A stretch of 64,000 nucleotides of DNA from NCBI GenBank assembly GCA_041662445.1, contig JBAZSL010000006.1, positions 1-64,000 on the forward strand, read 5' to 3'. Within the stretch, counting starts at the first letter, position 1. Each line of letters begins with the position of its first letter. Below, piece after piece: positions 8,347 through 15,644 of the stretch. The notes under the pieces are model-generated. The model worked only from the letters and a program-made list of their open reading frames with translations. It made no database searches and had not been told where the DNA came from. The position numbers and the translations under genes were made by a program. The DNA is from UASB124 sp041662445. Lineage in GTDB: Bacteria; Babelota; Babeliae; Babelales; RVW-14.

Positions 8347-9345
8347 ATGATACTTCATTGCGCATATTTCAATCTCGTTTTTGTTTTCGGCCCTATTTTG
8401 GCAGCTGCCGTACTTTATCGATGGAAATTATATCGGCAGCCACGCTATAAATATCCACTTACCCAGCACCTTGCTCATAGTGGTCTTACGCAGAAAATCC
8501 CCTATGGCAAAATATTGTCATTGGTTCGTTTCCTTACCCTAGCAGGGCTCTTATTCCTCGTGCTACGGCCGCAATGGCTTGACGAGCGATCGCACATTAA
8601 TGTTGATAGCGTTGACATTGTACTTGCCATCGATGTCTCTGCAAGTATGCAGTTTATGGACGATCTTCGTGAGCAGCGCACTCGTATTGATATCGCCAAA
8701 GAGGAAGCAATTCGTTTTATCGAGAAAAGAACCAATGATCCAGTTGGTATTGTCATTTTTGGGCGTGAAGCCATTTCGCGATGTCCTCTTACACTCGACA
8801 AAAATATTCTTAAAGAAATAGTAGGGGGCCTTGAACTTGGCATCATCGATCCACGTGGCACATGGCTTGGTACCGGTCTTGCAACGGCTGTAAATCGCCT
8901 ACGAACCTCCCGAGCAAAAAGCAAGGTTATTATTCTGCTTACCGATGGCCAACCAACACCACCAGAAAAAATAGAGCCGCCGCTTGCTCTTGATATGGCA
9001 AAAAAATATGGCATCAAGGTATACACCATTGGTATCGGTAATGAGCAGGGTGGTTACGGTCGTGATGCATTCGGGTCTTTGCTCCCCGTACGAGAAGCAG
9101 GTCTTAATGTTGCTCTGCTCCAACAAATAGCAGATCAAACAGGTGGCATGTTTTTTAGGGCACAAAATCAACGCGATATGCGCATGATCTACGATAAAAT
9201 CGACCAACTGGAGAAAACAAAACTTCAAACATCGGTCTTTCACCATTACTACGAAGCTTTTTTAAATTTTATATGGATCATTCTTCTCCTGTATGGGCTT
9301 GAATTATTCTTGCGGCTTTTTGTGTGGAGAGGGATCCTGTCATGA
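8347..9345 (+). CDS. batA: BatA-like von Willebrand A domain membrane protein
   Basis: 332 residues from ATG 8347 (a TTG at 8338, overlapping the plsC stop, is an alternative start). Two N-terminal membrane helices (about 5-22 and 56-73), a VWA domain (about 85-275) and a C-terminal membrane helix (about 298-320) are the BatA architecture. The metal-ion-dependent adhesion site is visible as DVSAS, the Thr in TWLGTG and LTDG. Bat proteins were named for Bacteroides aerotolerance; they form an envelope complex thought to aid stress tolerance. It is followed immediately by batB, batC, batD and batE, but the usual MoxR ATPase and DUF58 partner are not in the window. Confidence 0.88.
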   Translation: MILHCAYFNLVFVFGPILAAAVLYRWKLYRQPRYKYPLTQHLAHSGLTQKIPYGKILSLVRFLTLAGLLFLVLRPQWLDERSHINVDSVDIVLAIDVSASMQFMDDLREQRTRIDIAKEEAIRFIEKRTNDPVGIVIFGREAISRCPLTLDKNILKEIVGGLELGIIDPRGTWLGTGLATAVNRLRTSRAKSKVIILLTDGQPTPPEKIEPPLALDMAKKYGIKVYTIGIGNEQGGYGRDAFGSLLPVREAGLNVALLQQIADQTGGMFFRAQNQRDMRMIYDKIDQLEKTKLQTSVFHHYYEAFLNFIWIILLLYGLELFLRLFVWRGILS

Positions 9346-10343
9346 TCACATTGGGAATTCACTGGGCCGGATTTGACCGGGTTGTGTTTTTGCCCATTTT
9401 TTTAGTGCTCATTTTTTTTATCATCAGAAACTATCGTCGTATAACGCATGCGGCTGCTCAACTTGTTCACCCAGCACATGGTACAACGCTCTTTGCTCAT
9501 TTTTCCCCCCGTCGTCAGATGCTTAAAGCATTTTTATTGAGCGCAAGCGCTATTTTTATATTTCTCGCCATTCTGCAGCCTCAGTGGGGTAAAAAAGAAC
9601 AGGTCATAGCGCAAGAAGGGCGCGATGTTCTTATTCTTCTGGATATCTCCCGCAGTATGAGAGCGGCTGACATTAAGCCAAATCGTCTTGATTTTGCCAA
9701 ACTCAAAATTAAGGCTTTGCTTGATAAATTAACCTGCGATCGTGTTGGCCTTGTCGTATTTTCAGGTTCTGCTTTTGTACAGTGTCCTCTTACCGCCGAT
9801 CACGCGGCTTTTTTAATGTTTCTCGATCATGTTGATACCGAAATTGTTTCATCAGGAACAACAGCGCTCGACACGGCATTGGCCAAAGCGCTTGAAGTTT
9901 TCTCATCCGCGCAAGGAAGAAAGAATAAGCTTGCAGTTCTTGTAACTGATGGCGAAGACTTTTCGTACAATCTTGATGCGGCGACCCATCAGGCGCTTAA
10001 AGAAAATTTGCATATTTTTGCCATTGGCATTGGTACTACTGAGGGAGCGCCTATACCAATTTTGAATGAAGAGGGGATACAAACAGGTCACGAAACCAAT
10101 GAAAAAGGTGAAATCGTGCTTTCTCGTCTTGGCGAAAAAACACTTTCAACTTTATGCTCAAATGTGCACGGTAGCTATATTCCCATGACCTACGATGACA
10201 CCGATATCGATACCATTGCATCACAGGTGGCACACTATGAAAAAGAGAAATTTGAAGATAAAAAAATATCGTTGTTTGAAGATCAATATCCCTGGTTATT
10301 GGGTGTTGCGTGGATCTGCTTACTTCTAGAATGGATGGTGTAA
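9342..10343 (+). CDS. batB: BatB-like von Willebrand A domain membrane protein
   Basis: 333 residues. ATG 9342 overlaps the batA stop (ATGA) with GAGAGGG upstream; a GTG at 9324 is less likely. It has the same plan as batA: two N-terminal helices (about 12-30 and 58-76), a VWA domain (about 85-285) and a C-terminal helix (about 312-330). The MIDAS motif is complete (DISRS, GTTALDTALAKAL, LVTDGEDF). The divergence from batA is large enough that they act as two distinct subunits, as in known bat operons. Its stop overlaps the batC start (TAATG), implying translational coupling. Confidence 0.88.
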   Translation: MITLGIHWAGFDRVVFLPIFLVLIFFIIRNYRRITHAAAQLVHPAHGTTLFAHFSPRRQMLKAFLLSASAIFIFLAILQPQWGKKEQVIAQEGRDVLILLDISRSMRAADIKPNRLDFAKLKIKALLDKLTCDRVGLVVFSGSAFVQCPLTADHAAFLMFLDHVDTEIVSSGTTALDTALAKALEVFSSAQGRKNKLAVLVTDGEDFSYNLDAATHQALKENLHIFAIGIGTTEGAPIPILNEEGIQTGHETNEKGEIVLSRLGEKTLSTLCSNVHGSYIPMTYDDTDIDTIASQVAHYEKEKFEDKKISLFEDQYPWLLGVAWICLLLEWMV

Positions 10344-11248
10344 TGGCTACAAGATACCAAACAGCTGTAGTTTTATTGTGCCTAGCTCTTCTCATGAGCA
10401 CTCCCCTTGGAGCCTTCAGCTTTTTTGGTTCCCCAGAGTTAACACCAGAGCAAAAAATTGAGCAGTTGCAACGGCAACAAATTGATGCGCCACTAGATCC
10501 AGAAATTAACTACAATTTAGGCGTGGCTCTTTATCGTGCTGGCAGATTCGATGAAGCAAAAACACATTTTGCGCGCACACTTGCTCATACTCGCAAGCGT
10601 AGCAAGCTGGCAACACAAACATTTTTCAACAAGGCCAATGCCGGACTCAAAAACGCCTTAAGTATTTTGCCTCAACAGTGGGAAAAACAGGAAGTCCTCG
10701 AGCCCCAGATACTTGATAATGCGCTTGCAAACATTACTGAGGCTATTGATGATTACCAGAGTTTTCTTGCCCAAAAACCAAACCATGCCAATGCCCAAGC
10801 CAACAAAAAATATACCGAGGGCATAAAAAAGAAGCTCGAAAAGAAGCAACAAGAGCAACAGAAAAAGCAGCAAGAAAAAAATCAAAAAGACCAACAGGGT
10901 AAACAACAAGATTCATCACGTGAAGATCAAAAAAAACAGGATCAAAACAATAAGCAACAAGGGCAACAAAACAATCCTGCTGACAAAAAAAATGAAGAAA
11001 GAAAAGAAAACAATACACAACAGGCTCAGCAACAAGACATGTCGTCATCTCAGGGCAACGAAGAAAAACAAGCAGCCAAACAAGAAACAGCTCAAGCGGC
11101 ACAGCAGAAAGAAAGTCCTGAAGATCGTCGCATGCGGGCGATGCTTGAAAATTTACAATCAGAAGAATCGGCACAGCAAAAAGCATTAATGCAACGACAG
11201 ACCGCCGCACAGCCACATCAACCAGAGCGGGGGCAAAAACCATGGTAA
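10343..11248 (+). CDS. batC: BatC-like TPR protein with Gln/Lys-rich tail
   Basis: 301 residues. ATG 10343 overlaps the batB stop. An N-terminal signal or membrane segment (VLLCLALLMSTPLGAF) is followed by TPR motifs (NYNLGVALYRAGRFDEAKTHF, about 46-66, and a second degenerate one). From about residue 165 the protein becomes a low-complexity Gln/Lys/Glu/Asn coil extending to about 255, then ends with MLENLQSEESAQQKAL. Family members share the TPR plus polar tail; the tail here is unusually long and Q-rich. It probably scaffolds the Bat complex in the periplasm. The end overlaps the batD start by seven bases. Confidence 0.8.
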   Translation: MATRYQTAVVLLCLALLMSTPLGAFSFFGSPELTPEQKIEQLQRQQIDAPLDPEINYNLGVALYRAGRFDEAKTHFARTLAHTRKRSKLATQTFFNKANAGLKNALSILPQQWEKQEVLEPQILDNALANITEAIDDYQSFLAQKPNHANAQANKKYTEGIKKKLEKKQQEQQKKQQEKNQKDQQGKQQDSSREDQKKQDQNNKQQGQQNNPADKKNEERKENNTQQAQQQDMSSSQGNEEKQAAKQETAQAAQQKESPEDRRMRAMLENLQSEESAQQKALMQRQTAAQPHQPERGQKPW

Positions 11249-13044
11249 GCAAAATTATTCGTAACGCGCTGATACCTCTGACGCTTTTTTTTTCATGCAC
11301 TGCACAAGAAACAACAGTAAAACTTGAACTTGAGAATGTTGGAATGCTGCCCGGCTCACAACAACCAGCAGTTGCGCCAGGACAGCAATTCACCCTTGTT
11401 GTCAGTACCGAAGGCAAAGATCGTACGACCAACGATCCGGTAATCGAAGGTCTTGAAAAGTTCCAGCTTCAAGGGCAACGATCGACCAGTAGAATTCAAG
11501 TGGTTAACGGTAGCGTGACGGGTAATATACAACGCTTTCTTACTGTCAAGACCGATAACCCAGGCCGTTATACCATCGGTCCTGCAGTTATTACACAGGG
11601 TGATAAAAAAATTACGTCCAATAGCGTAAGCATCATGGTTGATGCCAAGGTGGTGCCATCGCAGCAAGCATCATCTGACCACGGACACGAAGACGCACAA
11701 ACTGCCTCTGTTATTTGCAAGTTAGCTGCCGACAAACAGGTCGCAGTAATTGGCGAGCCGATAACCGTTAATCTCATGATCTATACACATGGACCTATTC
11801 TTGACATGGCAATTGATCAACCACACTTCGAAAAGTTTTTGGTCAAACAAATCAAAACTCCGGTAGTTAAAGACATCATGCTTGTAGGGAAATCTTACAA
11901 ACTTCAGCAGTACACGTTTGTTCTCTTCCCGCAGCACATTGGAACAAATACCATAAAACCACTTAATCTTGTGTACATTACTCAGCGCCCACAACAAGCG
12001 CCCCACCACCAACGCGGTTTTCTTGATGAAGTGTTTTCAAGGTCATTCTTTGGCGCTCAGCCTGTTCAAAAACAAATACAATCAAATGGGCTCACTATTG
12101 TCGTCAAGCAAGTTCCTTCAAGCGATGGACCCGTAGATGGCGTTGGCTCATTTTCACAATTTAATGCAGAACTGAGTAAGCATGAGGCGGTTGTTGGCGA
12201 ACCAGTTACGCTCAGCCTCTCACTTAAGGGATTAGGAAATTTTGAACAAATTTCCCTACCAAAGCCACAACTTTCCGATGGCTTTAGATGTTATGAATCC
12301 AAAACAGCACTCGACGAAAATCTTGAAACAGCCTATCAAGGTGGCACCAAAAAAACTGAATTTGTTATTCAAGCGATGAAGCCGGGGGCATGGACTATCC
12401 CAGCGCAAACATTTACTTTCTACGATACGCAACAACAAACGTTTAAAAAAATATCGACCAGCCCGCTATCACTTACCATCAAGCAGGGCGACCAGCCAAC
12501 AACTTCTGCTCCCTCAATGCCACGTACGCAAAATGATCAAACAGGACGAACCATAGAACCTTTTTCTCAGGACATTAGCTTCATTCAAGAAAATTTCATG
12601 GACTCGTCACAGGAGGCGCTGCCGTGGTGGCTGTTCTTCGTACTTATGGTTACACCGCTTGTGTTTGTCTGCCGCGTAAAACTCCAGTTGCTGCGGACAG
12701 CATTTCGCCGTTTGGAAGGGGGTAGAGGTGCCCATCAGAAATTTGCACATTTTAAACGTGAGCTTGACCGTCTTACCACGCATAAAGAAGTCTCGGCCTT
12801 GCATCACTTTGTTATGCGCGTACTCGCGCAGTATGTGAAACGGCCAGTTGAACAATTAACCGAATCGGATATCGAAGCCCTTCTTGCGCACAAAGGCTGG
12901 CAGGTAGAAAAAATAAGCGAGTTGTTGGATTATTTAAATACCTGTGCTCAATTCAGATTTGCTACTACAAAAACTACATCATCACTTGAATGCGATGAAC
13001 TTTTCAAAAAAGCCCACTATTGGCTTGTCATATTGAACCATTGA
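11242..13044 (+). CDS. batD: BatD-like oxygen-tolerance protein
   Basis: 600 residues, usual length for BatD. The signal peptide ends near FSCTAQ; that Cys may be lipidated. The long periplasmic part consists of beta-sandwich repeats typical of BatD (for example GQQFTLVVSTEG, GRYTIGPAVI, VGEPVTLSLSLKGLGNFEQI, KPGAWTIPAQTFTFYD). One membrane helix lies at about 458-476 (PWWLFFVLMVTPLVFVC). A cytoplasmic helical tail of about 120 residues follows. It overlaps batC and is ten bases from batE. Confidence 0.88.
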   Translation: MVSKIIRNALIPLTLFFSCTAQETTVKLELENVGMLPGSQQPAVAPGQQFTLVVSTEGKDRTTNDPVIEGLEKFQLQGQRSTSRIQVVNGSVTGNIQRFLTVKTDNPGRYTIGPAVITQGDKKITSNSVSIMVDAKVVPSQQASSDHGHEDAQTASVICKLAADKQVAVIGEPITVNLMIYTHGPILDMAIDQPHFEKFLVKQIKTPVVKDIMLVGKSYKLQQYTFVLFPQHIGTNTIKPLNLVYITQRPQQAPHHQRGFLDEVFSRSFFGAQPVQKQIQSNGLTIVVKQVPSSDGPVDGVGSFSQFNAELSKHEAVVGEPVTLSLSLKGLGNFEQISLPKPQLSDGFRCYESKTALDENLETAYQGGTKKTEFVIQAMKPGAWTIPAQTFTFYDTQQQTFKKISTSPLSLTIKQGDQPTTSAPSMPRTQNDQTGRTIEPFSQDISFIQENFMDSSQEALPWWLFFVLMVTPLVFVCRVKLQLLRTAFRRLEGGRGAHQKFAHFKRELDRLTTHKEVSALHHFVMRVLAQYVKRPVEQLTESDIEALLAHKGWQVEKISELLDYLNTCAQFRFATTKTTSSLECDELFKKAHYWLVILNH

Positions 13045-13053
13045 GGAACATCA

Positions 13054-13830
13054 ATGCTGTCACGGATACAATTTCTACTCGTTGCTTTGCTGCTTTTTGC
13101 GCCTGGTTACGCGCAACAGACATCAGGTCCAGGAACTCTTTTTGTTAAAGCAAATGAATTCTACAGAAACGGTGCTATTAAGCATGCCTATGAGCTCTAC
13201 CAAAAAATAACACCCCAAACGCCTGCTGTTCATTTTAATCTTGGCAATTGCGCCTATCGTATGGGAAATTTTGGCATGGCGTTTGTTCATTGGCGCCGGG
13301 CTGAATGGAATTGGGGATTTCACGATCGCGAAAGCCTTCAACACAATATAACGCTTGTGCAAGAAAAATTACGCGGAGTTCCAACGGCAGATGAGGAACA
13401 ACCGTTTCTTACCATGCTTCGTGCAAGTACGCGTTCGCTTTATCACCGAACGCTATCATATGCGAAATCGTTACCAATCTTGTATGCCCAACTCATATTC
13501 TTGTTCTTGTGGCTTATCTGTTGTGTTGGGTATGCATATCGCAACACAACCAAAATCATACGTTATGTATGGTGCGGAAGCATCGTCGTTTTTATAGCCT
13601 TTGGTTGTCTTGTAGCTACCAAAATGGTTGCGGCTTCCCGCCAGCAACTTATCATCATAAAGACGCCTGCAAACCTCACATCCGGCCCACAAAAAAGCGG
13701 TTTTGCCGCTCTGGGGCAGTTGAAGGAGGGGCAAGAAGCTGATATTCTCGGTGAGTCGGGGGATTTCTACAAAATCCACATAAACAGTACAACGGGCTGG
13801 ATCGACAAGCAGGTTGTTGAAAAAATATAG
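13054..13830 (+). CDS. batE: BatE-like protein: TPR, two membrane helices, SH3
   Basis: 258 residues. The signal peptide ends near GYAQQ. TPR-like helices at about 30-85 (FVKANEFYRNGAIKHAYELY, VHFNLGNCAYRMGNFGMAFV) are followed by two membrane helices (about 143-163 and 172-192) and a C-terminal bacterial SH3 domain (about 205-257: GQLKEGQEADILGESGDFYKI, GWIDKQVVEKI). This is the BatE order. The gene starts ten bases after batD and closes the bat set. Confidence 0.85.
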   Translation: MLSRIQFLLVALLLFAPGYAQQTSGPGTLFVKANEFYRNGAIKHAYELYQKITPQTPAVHFNLGNCAYRMGNFGMAFVHWRRAEWNWGFHDRESLQHNITLVQEKLRGVPTADEEQPFLTMLRASTRSLYHRTLSYAKSLPILYAQLIFLFLWLICCVGYAYRNTTKIIRYVWCGSIVVFIAFGCLVATKMVAASRQQLIIIKTPANLTSGPQKSGFAALGQLKEGQEADILGESGDFYKIHINSTTGWIDKQVVEKI

Positions 13831-13860
13831 ATTTTGCCCTTATTTTACCAAGGAATGTAT

Positions 13861-14388
13861 ATGAAAACATACAATGTCTTTGCACTCTATCTTTGGCCCT
13901 TAGCGCTATCGTTTGGAGCCGCTATTTTTTTGAGTAGCTGCGGGCATCAGGAAACGGCGGGTGGCCTCATAGGAGCTGGAACTGGAGCAGCAATTGGTGC
14001 TTCTGTTACTGGCCATAATGATCAAGGGACCGGTGCAGTTATTGGTGCCCTTGCGGGCGGTCTTCTGGGCGGGGCTATCGGTCGTGATGGCGACGAAGAA
14101 GAGAACCGCGAAGAGCGGGAATATCAGGATCGCATCCAAGCGCGTCGCAACGCCGAACATCAGCAAGAGATTGCCCGCATGAGAGCTGAAAATGAACGTC
14201 TCAAACAGCGTTGGTGCGCTCGTTGCAACCGCAAAGTTACGCTGACAGGAGCTAATAGCTGTCCTACTTGCGGCGGTGAGCTTATACATGAACGCTATTG
14301 TCGTGAGTGCGCAACTGTTTTTAGCCCAACAACAGGTTTTCATTACTGCCCTTATTGTAGGCAGGGGCAGGCGCTTGCGGCTCGTTAG
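13861..14388 (+). CDS. Lipoprotein with glycine-zipper and two C-terminal zinc ribbons
   Basis: 175 residues. ATG 13861 has AAGGA seven bases upstream; an in-frame ATG at 13855 is too close to it. The lipobox LSSC gives a lipidated Cys at about residue 23. A glycine-zipper segment (GGLIGAGTGAAIGASV, GAVIGALAGGLLGGAIG) spans about 28-75. A charged helical coil (REEREYQDRIQARRN.., about 80-115) precedes two C4 ribbons: CARC/CPTC and CREC/CPYC. Glycine-zipper lipoproteins are common in outer membranes; adding two intracellular-type zinc ribbons is unusual. It is 30 bases after batE and probably the last gene of that operon, which ends at the following terminator. Confidence 0.8.
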   Translation: MKTYNVFALYLWPLALSFGAAIFLSSCGHQETAGGLIGAGTGAAIGASVTGHNDQGTGAVIGALAGGLLGGAIGRDGDEEENREEREYQDRIQARRNAEHQQEIARMRAENERLKQRWCARCNRKVTLTGANSCPTCGGELIHERYCRECATVFSPTTGFHYCPYCRQGQALAAR

Positions 14389-14407
14389 AATTTTCGTTAT
14401 ATAACGC

Positions 14408-14448
14408 AAAATAAGGCTCGGCTATAAAAAACCGGGCCTTATTTTTTT
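14408..14448 (+). terminator. Rho-independent terminator of the plsC-bat operon
   Basis: A 13-base-pair stem (14409-14421 with 14432-14444, one T-G pair), a ten-base loop and a T7 tract directly after it. Confidence 0.85.
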
Positions 14449-14532
14449 AAAACCCTTCTCTTTTGTATTAAATTTCTATTAGAATAAAAACGTATACATG
14501 AAATTGTAGGTTCGTATTATAAAGGGGGGAGC

Positions 14533-14787
14533 ATGAAAATAATTGCGTACTTCTTAGGGATTACCGCTCTGGGAACTCTTCTTCTATGTGCCGGATGCAC
14601 AAAAGAAGAAAAGACTGTCGGAGGCGTGGTCATTGGTGCCGGTTCTGGCGCATTGATTGGTGGTCTTGCTGGCGGTCCTGGTGGCGCTGTTGCGGGTGGC
14701 GTTGTTGGTGGTGCGGCTGGTGGTGTTATCGGGCACGAAATGGGTGACGATAAAGGGCATCATAAACATCATCACGGCGAAAAATAA
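14533..14787 (+). CDS. Small glycine-zipper lipoprotein with His-rich tail
   Basis: 84 residues. The ATG follows a G6 ribosome-site run. The signal peptide has lipobox LCAGC (Cys at about 22). Residues 30-65 are a pure glycine-zipper (GGVVIGAGSGALIGGLAGG..GGVVGGAAGGVIG), and the tail is GHHKHHHGEK, possibly metal-binding. It resembles the osmotically inducible lipoprotein OsmB type of envelope protein. It is isolated between two terminators, so monocistronic, and is distantly related to the lipoprotein at 13861 through the zipper. Confidence 0.8.
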   Translation: MKIIAYFLGITALGTLLLCAGCTKEEKTVGGVVIGAGSGALIGGLAGGPGGAVAGGVVGGAAGGVIGHEMGDDKGHHKHHHGEK

Positions 14788-14811
14788 CCCTGTTATTATC
14801 GCGTAAGTTAG

Positions 14812-14852
14812 GCTTAATGCAACACACGTTCGTGTGTTGCATTAAGCATTTT
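14812..14852 (+). terminator. Strong rho-independent terminator
   Basis: A perfect 17-base-pair inverted repeat (14812-14828 with 14831-14847) separated by TT, followed by ATTTTTA. It ends the small lipoprotein transcript ahead of sufC. Confidence 0.85.
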
Positions 14853-14896
14853 TACTCCTATACTAAACGTGTTGTGTTTTTTCAGGGGAATATGCA

Positions 14897-15637
14897 GTGA
14901 AATCGCTACTCGTAATCGAAAATCTTCATACAACCATTGACCATAAAAACATTCTCAATGGTATTAATTTGATTATCAATGAAGGCTCGACGCATGTCCT
15001 TATGGGGCCAAATGGTTCGGGCAAAAGTTCGCTTACACACGTTATTATGGGCCATCCACGGCATGTCATCACCCAAGGATCAATGATATTCCAGGATGTA
15101 CCTATCAACACGCTTTCTCCTGATAAACGTGCCAAGCTTGGTATTTTTCTTGCATTTCAACATCCAAGCGAAATTGAAGGTATTCGGTTAGGGGATTTTT
15201 TGCGTGAGGCCTATAATGGCATATACGATAAAACCCCGCATCAGCTTAGTCTTAAAGAATTTGCCGCTCATTTAAAAAGTAAACTCAATCTGCTTAAGAT
15301 GAGTGAATCATTTGTAGAGCGTTTTATTAACGTTGGATTTTCTGGCGGTGAGAAAAAATTAGCGGAAATGTTGCAACTTGCAGTTCTTCAACCCAAGCTT
15401 GCCATTCTTGATGAAATAGATTCAGGGCTTGATATCGATGCTCTTAAAACGGTGTGCGATACGATAAATACACTCCGCACCACCTATCCAAAAATGTCGT
15501 TTCTTATTATTACCCATTATCCACGCATTCTTAAGCATCTTCAGCTTGATGCCGTTCATGTGCTACGCAAAGGTGTTATTGTTACCTCTGGCGGGCCTGA
15601 AATTGTTGAGCATCTTGAGCAAAAGGGCTACAAATAA
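14897..15637 (+). CDS. sufC: Fe-S cluster assembly ATPase SufC
   Basis: 246 residues; ABC-type ATPase that powers the SufBCD scaffold. The start is GTG 14897 with AGGGGAA upstream; the nearby ATG at 14892 is out of frame. It has Walker A GPNGSGKSS (37-45), the SufC-type Q-loop region FLAFQHPSEIEG, signature FSGGEKK (148-154), Walker B LAILDEIDSGLD (168-179) and the H-loop ITHY. SufC is normally next to sufB and sufD, but here they lie 16 kb away (31613-33681). A -10-like TATACT lies just upstream, so it is probably transcribed alone. Confidence 0.95.
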   Translation: MKSLLVIENLHTTIDHKNILNGINLIINEGSTHVLMGPNGSGKSSLTHVIMGHPRHVITQGSMIFQDVPINTLSPDKRAKLGIFLAFQHPSEIEGIRLGDFLREAYNGIYDKTPHQLSLKEFAAHLKSKLNLLKMSESFVERFINVGFSGGEKKLAEMLQLAVLQPKLAILDEIDSGLDIDALKTVCDTINTLRTTYPKMSFLIITHYPRILKHLQLDAVHVLRKGVIVTSGGPEIVEHLEQKGYK

Positions 15638-15644
15638 CGATCAT

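Noticed and set aside
8502..9029. 175-residue minus-strand frame opposite batA
   Set aside because: Arg/Ser-rich antisense shadow of a clear VWA gene.
10743..11432. 229-residue minus-strand frame opposite batC/batD
   Set aside because: It is the antisense of a Gln/Lys-rich low-complexity region, which leaves the reverse frame open by composition; no ribosome site or domain.
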